Source of the DNA: an uncultured Oscillospiraceae bacterium
Lineage (GTDB): Bacteria; Bacillota; Clostridia; Oscillospirales; Oscillospiraceae
Length of the DNA stretch: 6,102 bases
Assembly (NCBI GenBank): GCA_934615645.1
Contig: CAKTTR010000091.1
Span: forward strand, 1 to 6,102
Direction: 5' to 3'
A program made the position numbers and the translations under genes. The notes beneath the pieces were generated by a model, which worked only from the letters and a program-made list of their open reading frames with translations, ran no database searches and was not told the DNA's origin. Below, piece after piece: positions 1 through 6,061 of the stretch; position 1 is the stretch's first letter, and every line of letters begins with the position of its first letter.

Positions 1-58
1 ATTCGAACCCTCACAAACGGAGTCAGAGTCCGGTGTGCTACCATTACACAAACCCGCT
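1..58 (-). tRNA. tRNA-Gln (anticodon CTG), 3' part beyond the window edge
   Basis: Read on the minus strand from position 58, the sequence folds as the 5' three quarters of a tRNA. It has a 7-nt acceptor strand AGCGGGT, a D arm GTGT/GCAC around a loop carrying the invariant GG, an anticodon arm with loop CTCTGAC, a 4-nt variable region, and the start of the T arm with the TTCGAAT loop at the window edge. The anticodon CTG lies at 24-26 and reads the glutamine codon CAG. The anticodon stem has one C-T mismatch at its outer pair (27-43). The 3' side of the T stem, the 3' acceptor strand and any encoded CCA lie outside the window, so acceptor pairing cannot be checked. A strong promoter sits just upstream (81-108). 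Confidence 0.93.
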
Positions 59-80
59 ATAACGCGCAAGCGCATAAATT

Positions 81-108
81 ATTATATCCACTTTTCTGAG
101 AAAGTCAA
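81..108 (-). promoter_or_regulatory. Sigma-A promoter of the tRNA-Gln gene
   Basis: On the minus strand there is a -35 box TTGACT (103-108), a 16-bp spacer and a perfect -10 box TATAAT (81-86). Transcription would start near position 74, about 16 nt before the mature tRNA 5' end at 58, a normal short leader for a processed tRNA. It points away from the metal exporter gene, so this gap is a divergent promoter region. Confidence 0.85.
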
Positions 109-168
109 GAGTTTTTTCCAATTTTACAGGAAATATTTTCTCGTCCGCCCTCCCGGCGGGTTTTCTGG

Positions 169-197
169 TTGCAATTACGCCCGGACTTCCGTATAGT
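169..197 (+). promoter_or_regulatory. Probable sigma-A promoter of the CDF exporter gene
   Basis: A -35-like TTGCAA (169-174) is separated by exactly 17 bp from a -10-like TATAGT (192-197). The predicted start near 204 gives a leader of about 25 nt, with the ribosome binding site at 213-222. The boxes match the consensus only partly, and no known metal-regulator operator was recognised here. The leader is too short for a riboswitch such as the yybP-ykoY manganese sensor. Confidence 0.55.
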
Positions 198-229
198 ATA
201 GAAGTATTTGCCAAAAAGGAGGCACCACC

Positions 230-1402
230 ATGACAAAGTTTTTCCTGCACCTGGCGCAACGCCGGTATGAAGACCCGAACGCACCGGAGGCCCGCTCAGC
301 CTGCGGCAAAATGGCAGGGCTGGTCGGCATCGGCTGCAATCTGCTGCTGTTTCTCGCCAAGCTCCTGGTCGGCCTGCTGGCAGGCTCTGTTTCCATCACG
401 GCGGACGCCGTCAACAACCTCTCTGACGCCTCCGGCTCCATCGTCACCCTTGTCGGCTTCCGCCTGGCGGAGAAGCCCGCCGACGCAGCGCACCCCTACG
501 GGCACGCCCGGATCGAATATCTCTCCGGCCTGGCCGTCGCAGCCCTGGTCCTGCTCATCGGCGCGGAGCTGGCCAAGACATCCATTGACAAAATTTTTCA
601 CCCCCAGGCCATCGCATTTTCCGCCCTCACGGCGGCGGTTTTGCTGGGTTCTATCGCAGTCAAGCTCTGGATGGCATATTTTTACCGGACCGTCGGGACG
701 CAGATTCAATCCGTCACTGTCCGCGCCAACGCCTGCGACAGCCGCAATGACGTCATCGCCACTGCCGCCGTCCTGTTGGGCTGCCTGGTCAGCCACTTTT
801 TCTCCCGCAATATTGACGGCTATATCGGCCTGGCTGTCGCCGTCTTTATTCTCTGGTCCGGCGTCGGCATCGCCAAGGACACCATTGCCCCGCTGCTGGG
901 TGAATCAGCCTCACCGGAGCTCAAGGCTCTCGTCGCCCGGGAGGTCACAGCCCATGAAAAGGTCCTCGGGATGCACGACCTGATGGTCCACGACTACGGT
1001 CCGAACCAAAAATTTGCAACAGTCCACGTCGAGATGGACGCCAAGGAGGACCCGCTGGTCTGCCACAATATCATTGACAATATCGAGCGGCGTATGCTGG
1101 CGCAGCATCACATCCACCTGACGATTCACTATGACCCGGTGGTGACCGATGACGCGGAGCTGCAGGAGATTCGTGCGCTTCTTACCAAGACGCTGCAAGC
1201 CATTGATCCTGGCCTCTCTCTGCACGATCTGCGGATGGTCCGGGGGCCGGAGCATACAAACCTCGTTTTTGACCTTGTCGTCCCGGCGGCACTGCAGGGC
1301 GAGCGTGCCGCCCTGCAGGCGAAGATCAATGCCAGCCTTCCCCAGGACGCGGGCCACCGGTATTATACCGTCATCACCTACGATTCCCCGGATTTTAACT
1401 GA
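230..1402 (+). CDS. Cation diffusion facilitator (CDF) divalent metal exporter
   Basis: This is a 390-residue membrane antiporter of the CDF family, which exports divalent metals (Zn, Fe, Mn, Co) from the cytoplasm in exchange for protons. About six membrane segments can be seen (roughly 30-51, 55-78, 98-115, 128-150, 173-190, 197-215). Family marks are NNLSD in TM2 (D66), HPYGH at 88-92 followed by E96, and D170/N173/D174 at the start of TM5. The usual zinc-type histidines are replaced by Asn/Asp, which resembles manganese-type CDFs more than zinc-type ones; that is inference. The cytoplasmic domain at about 227-305 keeps likely metal ligands (H249, D250, H254, H266, and the HYD motif at H300-D302). 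About 85 further residues follow and look like a degenerate second copy of that domain. The start at 230 has AAAAAGGAGG 7 nt upstream. Specific metal and gene name are not assigned. Confidence 0.92.
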   Translation: MTKFFLHLAQRRYEDPNAPEARSACGKMAGLVGIGCNLLLFLAKLLVGLLAGSVSITADAVNNLSDASGSIVTLVGFRLAEKPADAAHPYGHARIEYLSGLAVAALVLLIGAELAKTSIDKIFHPQAIAFSALTAAVLLGSIAVKLWMAYFYRTVGTQIQSVTVRANACDSRNDVIATAAVLLGCLVSHFFSRNIDGYIGLAVAVFILWSGVGIAKDTIAPLLGESASPELKALVAREVTAHEKVLGMHDLMVHDYGPNQKFATVHVEMDAKEDPLVCHNIIDNIERRMLAQHHIHLTIHYDPVVTDDAELQEIRALLTKTLQAIDPGLSLHDLRMVRGPEHTNLVFDLVVPAALQGERAALQAKINASLPQDAGHRYYTVITYDSPDFN

Positions 1403-1450
1403 CAAAACACGCATCGGGCGACAATTTTCGCCAAATCCCGCAAAGGGGGA

Positions 1451-1478
1451 TTGACAATTCCCTGATCTGTGTTATACT
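1451..1478 (+). promoter_or_regulatory. Strong extended -10 promoter driving the intergenic RNA
   Basis: There is a perfect -35 box TTGACA (1451-1456), a 16-bp spacer and a -10 box TATACT (1473-1478) preceded by TGT, giving an extended -10 element. This is the best plus-strand promoter in the window. It lies only about 50 bp after the exporter stop codon and more than 530 bp before potA. Start of transcription is expected near 1485. The -35 box overlaps a short inverted repeat, AATCCC (1434-1439) with GGGATT (1447-1452), which might be an operator; that is speculative. Confidence 0.8.
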
Positions 1479-1484
1479 TTTTGT

Positions 1485-1740
1485 TGATCTCAATTGGGAC
1501 AGTGTTCCAAAGCAAGATTCCACGACCGCCGATGCCGCTTCGCGTCGGCTAAGGCCATACGGACAGCCGGGTCGAATGCCGAAAATCACCAACCGTGGTG
1601 ATTGGCAACTTCTGTTGCCTTATTGATTGAGTTAAAAGCTCAGTTTTATAAGTTGGTTACTTTATAACCGAAAGTGCCCCGGGGCATGAACTTGTGAAAT
1701 GATCAATAAGAGTAGTAAAAGTAATCTTTGCTATATAGAC
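1485..1740 (+). ncRNA. Structured non-coding RNA, core 1511-1732; possibly raiA-type
   Basis: No credible protein gene lies here, and the stretch is visibly AT-richer than its neighbours. It folds into many helices. A long-range closing stem pairs AGCAAGATT (1511-1519) with AATCTTTGCT (1723-1732), with one bulged T. Hairpins follow: 1528-1535/1542-1549 (8 bp, one G-T), 1584-1591/1596-1603 (8 bp) and, abutting it, 1604-1609/1614-1619 (6 bp). A nested arm 1619-1627/1702-1710 (9 bp) carries three small hairpins: 1628-1631/1639-1642, 1655-1659/1665-1669 and the palindrome TGCCCCGGGGCA at 1675-1686. Positions 1568-1581 form a T-loop-like hairpin (CGG, GTCGAATG, CCG). A strong promoter precedes it. 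The core of about 220 nt and the branched layout suggest the raiA RNA class, but this is a guess from general resemblance. No signature of tmRNA, RNase P or SRP RNA was found. The 3' end is uncertain: no T-run follows 1732, so the transcript may run to the terminator at 1898-1934. Confidence 0.7.
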
Positions 1741-1765
1741 TCTGATCTCATTGTGATTCGATTGT

Positions 1766-1875
1766 CTCCCATATCAGCGACCGGCCGGGTACCGTCTGAG
1801 GTAAGCGGCGGCCTGCGCATTGGTCCTGCGGCTTTGCCGCGCCGTGCGCTTTGGCGTCCAGGCGCCCGATGGGAG
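1766..1875 (+). other. Second structured RNA domain, untranslated, upstream of potA
   Basis: Nested helices can be drawn by eye. CTCCCAT (1766-1772) pairs with ATGGGAG (1869-1875). Inside it, 1807-1814 pairs with 1860-1866 (7 bp with one bulged G), and this continues directly into GCGCA (1815-1819) with TGCGC (1845-1849). The apex is GCGGC-TTT-GCCGC (1828-1840). The 34 nt left unpaired at 1773-1806 include the palindrome CCGGCCGG (1781-1788). The element lies between the AT-richer RNA and a terminator, so it could be the 3' domain of that transcript or an independent leader element of the polyamine operon. I do not recognise it as a known riboswitch. GC-rich sequence pairs easily, so part of this may be chance, although the nested order is suggestive. 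Confidence 0.5.
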
Positions 1876-1897
1876 CGCATCCAGAATGATTTTTCAA

Positions 1898-1934
1898 GTG
1901 GCATGCTGCGGGCCCGCAGCATGCCACCTTTTTT
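1898..1934 (+). terminator. Strong intrinsic terminator upstream of potA
   Basis: A perfect 30-nt inverted repeat (15 bp per arm, 1898-1912 with 1913-1927) is followed by C and six Ts (1929-1934). As RNA the innermost bases must open to form a loop, leaving about 13 bp of GC-rich stem. There is no T-run on the other side, so it acts on the plus strand. It most simply ends the transcript from the 1451-1478 promoter, but its place about 80 nt before potA would also suit an attenuator. Confidence 0.85.
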
Positions 1935-1938
1935 GCCT

Positions 1939-1959
1939 GGCGTTTTCCCGGAAAACGCC
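1939..1959. repeat. Perfect 10-bp inverted repeat in the potA leader
   Basis: The arms GGCGTTTTCC (1939-1948) and GGAAAACGCC (1950-1959) surround a single C. It starts 5 nt after the terminator's T-run and ends 57 nt before the potA start codon. No T-run follows, so it is not a second terminator. It could be a dimeric repressor's operator or an mRNA 5' hairpin; the sequence alone does not decide. Confidence 0.6.
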
Positions 1960-2016
1960 GCGCATTTGCATAGATATTTAATATTTGGAATTTGAGAGAG
2001 CAGAGGAAGCGTGTGT

Positions 2017-3135
2017 ATGAAGAAGATTATTGAATTAAAAAACATCTCCAAATCCTTTGACGGGGAGCCGGTGCTGGACGGCATCAGCCTGGACATTCAC
2101 GACAACGAATTTATCACCCTGCTGGGCCCCTCCGGTTGCGGCAAGACGACGACCCTGCGCATCATCGGCGGCTTCGAGACGCCCGACGAGGGGGACGTCA
2201 TTTTTATGGGCGAACGCATCAACGATGTCCCGCCCCACAAGCGGCATGTCAACACGGTCTTCCAGAAATACGCGCTGTTTCCGCATCTGAACGTTTTTGA
2301 GAACGTCGCCTTCCCGCTGCGGGAGCGCAAGGTCCCCAAGGCGCAGATCCAGGAAAGCGTCAACCGGATGCTGGACATGGTCATGCTCTCGGGCTTTTCC
2401 CACCGGCGGGTCACAAGCCTTTCCGGCGGCCAGCAGCAGCGGGTGGCCATCGCCCGGGCGCTGGTCAATGAGCCAAAGGTCCTGCTGCTGGACGAACCCC
2501 TGGGCGCGCTGGACCTGAAGCTGCGCAAGGATATGCAGCAGGAGCTGAAAAAGATCCAGAAAAACACGGGCATCACCTTTATCTTCGTCACCCACGACCA
2601 GGAAGAGGCCCTGAGCATGTCCGACACCATCGTCGTCATGAGTCACGGCAAGATCCAGCAGATCGGCACGCCGACGGATATTTATAACGAGCCGGTCAAC
2701 GCCTTTGTGGCGGACTTCATCGGCGAGAGCAATATCGTCGACGGCGTCATGCTGGAAGACTACCGGGTCAGCTTCGGCGGGCAGGAATTTCGCTGCCTGG
2801 ACGGCGGCTTCGGCAAAAACGAACCGGTGGACGTCGTCATCCGCCCGGAGGACGTGGATATCATCGCGCCGGACAAGGGCAAGCTCCGGGGCAAGGTCAC
2901 GTCCGTCACCTTTATGGGCGTGCACAACGAAGCCATCGTGGATATCGACGGCTTTAAATGGATGATCCAGACGACGGACCCGGTGACGGAGGGCGCCTAC
3001 ATTGGCATCACTCTGGAGCCGGACGCCATCCATATTATGAAGAAATCCGAATACTCCGGCCTGTTCGGCGACTACTCTTCCTTCTCCAATGAGCTCGACG
3101 AGCTCTCCGACCCGGGCGAGGAGGAAGACGCATGA
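2017..3135 (+). CDS. potA: Spermidine/putrescine ABC importer, ATP-binding subunit PotA
   Basis: This is the cytoplasmic ATPase that powers polyamine uptake through the PotB-PotC channel. With the ATG at 2017 it has 372 residues, the usual PotA length. The nucleotide-binding domain shows Walker A GPSGCGKTT (37-45), Q-loop Q83, the signature LSGGQQQRVA (135-144), Walker B VLLLDE (155-160), D-loop GALD (163-166) and switch histidine H193. A TOBE-type regulatory domain follows at about 240-342 (VDVVIRPEDV at 271-280), then an acidic tail of about 20 residues. An in-frame GTG at 2011 is a worse start because AGAGGAAG (2002-2009) would sit only 1 nt away; it is 7 nt from the ATG. The stop overlaps potB by 4 bp. 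The potBCD context supports polyamines rather than iron or sugars. No XRE-type regulator gene precedes it in this window. Confidence 0.95.
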   Translation: MKKIIELKNISKSFDGEPVLDGISLDIHDNEFITLLGPSGCGKTTTLRIIGGFETPDEGDVIFMGERINDVPPHKRHVNTVFQKYALFPHLNVFENVAFPLRERKVPKAQIQESVNRMLDMVMLSGFSHRRVTSLSGGQQQRVAIARALVNEPKVLLLDEPLGALDLKLRKDMQQELKKIQKNTGITFIFVTHDQEEALSMSDTIVVMSHGKIQQIGTPTDIYNEPVNAFVADFIGESNIVDGVMLEDYRVSFGGQEFRCLDGGFGKNEPVDVVIRPEDVDIIAPDKGKLRGKVTSVTFMGVHNEAIVDIDGFKWMIQTTDPVTEGAYIGITLEPDAIHIMKKSEYSGLFGDYSSFSNELDELSDPGEEEDA

Positions 3136-4007
3136 AAGCTGCAAGAACGCTGCGCACGGAGCGGGCGGTCCTGGCCCCCTACTCCATCTGGGCGCTGCTT
3201 TTCGTGCTCGTCCCGCTGATCTTCGTCGCCTACTACGCCTTCACGGATAACAGCTTCGCCTTCACGACCGAGCACATCACCCGCTTCTTCACCGCCACCA
3301 GCAGCCTGGTGCAGGAGGACGGCAGCACCGCAGAGGTCCACACCTACCTTTTGATCTTCGTCCGCTCCCTGAAGCTGGCAGTCATCTCGACAGTCATCTG
3401 CCTGCTGCTGGGCTACCCCATCGCCTATATCATGTCCCGGGCAAAGGAAAAGACGCAGAAAACCATGATGACCCTCATCATGATCCCCATGTGGATGAAT
3501 TTCCTGATCCGGACCTACGCCTGGATGACGATCCTGCAGGATACGGGCATTATCAACGGGCTTCTGGGCGAACTGGGTCTGGGACCGATCCACGTCATCG
3601 GGACGGAGACCGCCGTCATCATCGGCATGGTCTACGACTACTTCCCCTATATGGTCCTGCCCATCTACTCCATCCTCGCCAAGCTGGACGGGAAGCTGCT
3701 GGAAGCAGCCCGGGACCTGGGCTGCAACAGCTTTTCCGTCCTCAAGCGGGTCGTCCTGCCCCTGAGCCTGCCGGGCATCATCTCCGGCATCACGATGGTG
3801 CTCATCCCGTCGATCAGCACCTTCTATATCTCCCAAAAGCTGGGCAGCGGCAAATTCTTCCTCATTGGCGACGCCATCGAGGGCCAGTATGTCGCGAACA
3901 ACCTGCACTTTGCCGCAGCCATCGCCTTTATTCTGATGCTGATCCTGCTGGCTGGCATGGCACTGATGAAATATTTTACCACGAAGCACGTATACGGAGG
4001 GAAATAA
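3132..4007 (+). CDS. potB: Spermidine/putrescine ABC importer permease PotB
   Basis: This is one of the two membrane subunits forming the polyamine channel (291 residues, normal for the family). Hydrophobic segments are visible at about 17-37, 72-101, 111-135, 158-182, 211-235 and 258-280. The cytoplasmic EAA loop that docks onto the ATPase is clear: EAARDLG at 191-197 followed by LPLSLPGI at 209-216. Translation is coupled to potA: the ATG overlaps the potA stop in an ATGA, and the ribosome binding site GGAGG (3120-3124) lies inside the last codons of potA, encoding part of its acidic tail. The next gene starts 1 bp after its stop. Confidence 0.94.
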   Translation: MKAARTLRTERAVLAPYSIWALLFVLVPLIFVAYYAFTDNSFAFTTEHITRFFTATSSLVQEDGSTAEVHTYLLIFVRSLKLAVISTVICLLLGYPIAYIMSRAKEKTQKTMMTLIMIPMWMNFLIRTYAWMTILQDTGIINGLLGELGLGPIHVIGTETAVIIGMVYDYFPYMVLPIYSILAKLDGKLLEAARDLGCNSFSVLKRVVLPLSLPGIISGITMVLIPSISTFYISQKLGSGKFFLIGDAIEGQYVANNLHFAAAIAFILMLILLAGMALMKYFTTKHVYGGK

Positions 4008-4008
4008 G

Positions 4009-4860
4009 ATGAAGCTTTCTTCCAAAATTTACAGCGGCGTCATCTTCTGCTTCCTGTTCGCGCCCATCGTCGTCCTGCTGGTCTTCTCGTTTAACGAGAG
4101 CAAGAGCCTGTCCGTTCTCTCCGGCTTCTCTCTGAATTGGTACCAGGAGCTACTGCGGGACCGCAATACTCTGGAATCGGTCAAAAACACCTTACTGCTG
4201 GCCGCCTCCGCTACGGCCATCGCCACCGTCATCGGTACAACAGCCGCCGTCGGCATCCACAAGCTGCGCTCGAAATGGTACCGGGCTGTGATGAACACTG
4301 TCACGGATATCCCCATGACGAACCCGGATATCATCACGGGCATCTCCCTGATGCTGATGTTCGTCTTTGTCGGCCGCCTGTTCGGCGCGTCGACAAGCCT
4401 GAGCTTTCTCACCATGCTCATCGCCCACGTGACCTTCTGCACGCCTTATATCATCCTGCAGGTGCTGCCCAAGCTCCAGCAGATGGACAAAGCCCTGCCG
4501 GAGGCCGCCATGGACCTGGGCTGTACCCCGATGCGGGCCTTTTGGAAGGTGGAGATTCCGGAGATTCTGCCGGGCATCATCACCGGGGCCATCATGGCCT
4601 TCACCCTCTCGCTGGACGACTTCGTCATCAGCTATTTTACCTCCGGCAACGGCTTTGAGACCCTGCCGATCCGGATCTATGGCATGACGAAAAAAACCGT
4701 CAATCCCAAAATGTACGCCCTGGCGACCATCATTTTCTTCGTGACCCTCACGCTGCTGCTCATCAGCAACGTCGTGGACAATGAAGAGAGCCGAACGCTC
4801 CGGGCCGCCCGCAAAAAGCAGGCAAAGGGCCGCCGCGCCCCCGCCGCCGAACTAGAATAA
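4009..4860 (+). CDS. potC: Spermidine/putrescine ABC importer permease PotC
   Basis: This is the second channel subunit, 283 residues, pairing with PotB. The N-terminal segment at about 8-28 has the PotC-type pattern of a short cytoplasmic start, a membrane helix and then FSFNES. Further membrane segments lie at about 60-83, 106-125, 133-153, 187-208 and 236-255. The EAA loop reads LPEAAMDLG (163-171) and IPEILPGIITG (183-193), the contact with PotA. The C-terminal tail (about 261-283) is strongly basic and alanine-rich, as is common at the cytoplasmic end of permeases. GGAGGG (3996-4001) lies 7 nt before the ATG and overlaps the end of potB. Confidence 0.94.
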   Translation: MKLSSKIYSGVIFCFLFAPIVVLLVFSFNESKSLSVLSGFSLNWYQELLRDRNTLESVKNTLLLAASATAIATVIGTTAAVGIHKLRSKWYRAVMNTVTDIPMTNPDIITGISLMLMFVFVGRLFGASTSLSFLTMLIAHVTFCTPYIILQVLPKLQQMDKALPEAAMDLGCTPMRAFWKVEIPEILPGIITGAIMAFTLSLDDFVISYFTSGNGFETLPIRIYGMTKKTVNPKMYALATIIFFVTLTLLLISNVVDNEESRTLRAARKKQAKGRRAPAAELE

Positions 4861-4879
4861 TACGAGGAGGAAATGTACA

Positions 4880-5986
4880 ATGAAAAAATGGATGCTCCTG
4901 CTGGCAGCAACGCTGCTGCTGGCCCTGTGCCTGGCCGGCTGCGGCAGCAAAAGCAGCCAGACCTTAAATGTCTACAACTGGGGCGAATATATCTCCGACG
5001 GCAGCGAAGGCAGCTTCGATACCATCCGGGAATTCGAATCCTGGTACGAAGAGACCTACGGCGAGAAGATCACCGTCAACTACACGACCTTTGCCTCCAA
5101 CGAGGATATGTATAATAAGATCTCCAGCGGCGCCGTCAGCTACGATGTCATCATCCCCTCGGATTATATGATCGCCCGGATGGCAGATGAGGGCCTGCTC
5201 CAGCCGCTGAATTTTGAGAATATCCCCAATTACCAGTATATCGATGGCAACTTCAAGGGCCTGTACTACGACCCGGACGACCAGTATACCGTCCCCTACG
5301 CCTACGGCATCGTCGGCGTGATCTATGACGCCAATGTTGTAGACGAAGCCGATACCGGCAGCTGGGACCTGCTGTGGAACGACGCCTATGCCGACCGCAT
5401 CGTCCAGTTCAACAACTCTCGCGACGCCTTCGGTACCGCCATGTACAAGCTGGGCCTGGACGTCAACACGACCGACAAAGCAGACTGGGACAAAGCCTAC
5501 GACGAGCTGCTGGCCCAGCGTCCCCTGGTCTACAGCTATGTGATGGACGAGATCTTCAACATGATGGAGTCCGGCGAAGCCTCCATCGGCGCGTACTACG
5601 CCGGCGACTACTTCACCATGCGCGACGCCCAGTCCGATAACGTGGACCTCCAATTCTACTACCCGGACCCCACCAATTTCTATATCGACGCCATGTGCAT
5701 CCCCACCTGTGCGGAGCACAAGGACCTGGCAGAGATCTTCATCAACTATATGCTCTCAGAGGAGCCCGCCGTCGCCAACGCCGAGTACACCAGCTACGCC
5801 TCCCCCAACAGCCTGGTCTACAACAGCGCCACCTATCAGGATGACATGGGCGCCGACGCCATCGCGATCCTCTACCCAGAGCTCGGCGACTTTGCCCAGC
5901 GCTACAACACCCTAGCCTACCGCAACCTCGACGCCGACCTTCTGGATTACCTCAACACCCTCTGGGAAAACGTCAAGATCAATTAA
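4880..5986 (+). CDS. potD: Polyamine-binding lipoprotein PotD
   Basis: This is the extracellular receptor that captures spermidine or putrescine and delivers it to PotBC (368 residues). It begins with a lipoprotein signal peptide: MKK, a leucine/alanine-rich core, and lipobox LAGC with the lipid-bearing cysteine at C21. The mature protein opens with the PotD/PotF-type LNVYNWGEYI (29-38). Compared from memory with E. coli PotD, likely polyamine-contacting positions are present: W34, Y37, the PSDY motif (93-96), acidic D182 in the NSRDAF stretch, Y268/D270 (Trp and Asp in E. coli), Y306 in TSYASPN, and W362/E363 near the end. A Tyr in place of the usual Trp at 268 could affect preference between spermidine and putrescine (inference). 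Ribosome binding site GAGGAGG (4864-4870) is 9 nt from the ATG at 4880. It is the last gene of the operon, followed by a terminator 11 nt on. Confidence 0.95.
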   Translation: MKKWMLLLAATLLLALCLAGCGSKSSQTLNVYNWGEYISDGSEGSFDTIREFESWYEETYGEKITVNYTTFASNEDMYNKISSGAVSYDVIIPSDYMIARMADEGLLQPLNFENIPNYQYIDGNFKGLYYDPDDQYTVPYAYGIVGVIYDANVVDEADTGSWDLLWNDAYADRIVQFNNSRDAFGTAMYKLGLDVNTTDKADWDKAYDELLAQRPLVYSYVMDEIFNMMESGEASIGAYYAGDYFTMRDAQSDNVDLQFYYPDPTNFYIDAMCIPTCAEHKDLAEIFINYMLSEEPAVANAEYTSYASPNSLVYNSATYQDDMGADAIAILYPELGDFAQRYNTLAYRNLDADLLDYLNTLWENVKIN

Positions 5987-5997
5987 AGAACGCACAG

Positions 5998-6027
5998 CAA
6001 AAGGCCCGCCGGTCGGCGGGCCTTTTG
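5998..6027 (+). terminator. Intrinsic terminator of the potABCD operon
   Basis: GGCCCGCC (6003-6010) and GGCGGGCC (6015-6022) form a perfect 8-bp stem around the tetraloop GGTC. It is flanked by AAAA and TTTT, which extend pairing to about 12-13 bp. The A-tract before and T-tract after make it potentially bidirectional. It starts 11 nt after the potD stop codon. Confidence 0.9.
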
Positions 6028-6029
6028 TT

Positions 6030-6061
6030 GAGCTTGTCAAAAAAGTATTTTTGACAAGCTC
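6030..6061. repeat. Perfect 14-bp inverted repeat, AT-rich centre
   Basis: GAGCTTGTCAAAAA (6030-6043) and TTTTTGACAAGCTC (6048-6061) surround the 4-nt centre AGTA. It begins 2 nt after the operon terminator and abuts the next inverted repeat. Runs of A and T at the apex rather than after the stem make it a poor terminator. Its appearance is that of a dispersed intergenic palindrome, but only one copy is visible here. Confidence 0.7.

Noticed and set aside
144..164. Small hairpin CCGCC/GGCGG followed by TTTT, as a terminator
   Set aside because: Only a 5-bp stem with a short T-run, and there is no plus-strand gene upstream in the window for it to terminate. It lies before the exporter promoter.
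1417..1452. Two short hairpins after the exporter stop (1417-1432; 1434-1452) as its terminator
   Set aside because: Stems of 5-6 bp without any following T-run on either strand. The second overlaps a strong -35 box, so the exporter transcript may read into the RNA region.
1485..1934. Identification of the intergenic RNA as tmRNA, RNase P RNA, SRP RNA or a group II intron
   Set aside because: I looked for their hallmark sequences (tmRNA tRNA-like ends, the RNase P GAAAGTCC-type core, the SRP GGAAG-type tip, intron domain V and GUGYG start) and found none. 6S RNA was not supported by a single long rod with a central bubble.
1699..1995. 98-residue plus-strand open frame across the intergenic region
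   Set aside because: No ribosome binding site, no protein-like composition, and it runs straight through the RNA helices and the terminator hairpin; a chance frame.
2011..2013. GTG as the potA start codon
   Set aside because: Only 1 nt from the ribosome binding site AGAGGAAG; the ATG at 2017 has proper spacing and gives the standard PotA N-terminus.
1731..2096. 121-residue minus-strand open frame
   Set aside because: It overlaps the terminator and the start of potA, has low-complexity content from palindromes (the same peptide motif appears in the forward frame), and no start signals.
2035..4025. Long minus-strand open frames (369 and 317 residues) opposite potA and potB
   Set aside because: Antisense shadows of GC-rich codon use. 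Their compositions (rich in H, D, V, Q, G) are typical artefacts, while the plus-strand proteins are unmistakable ABC transporter subunits.
4873..5115. 80-residue frame starting at the ATG at 4873
   Set aside because: That ATG lies only 2 nt after GGAGG; the frame is out of phase with potD and encodes an arginine-rich shadow.
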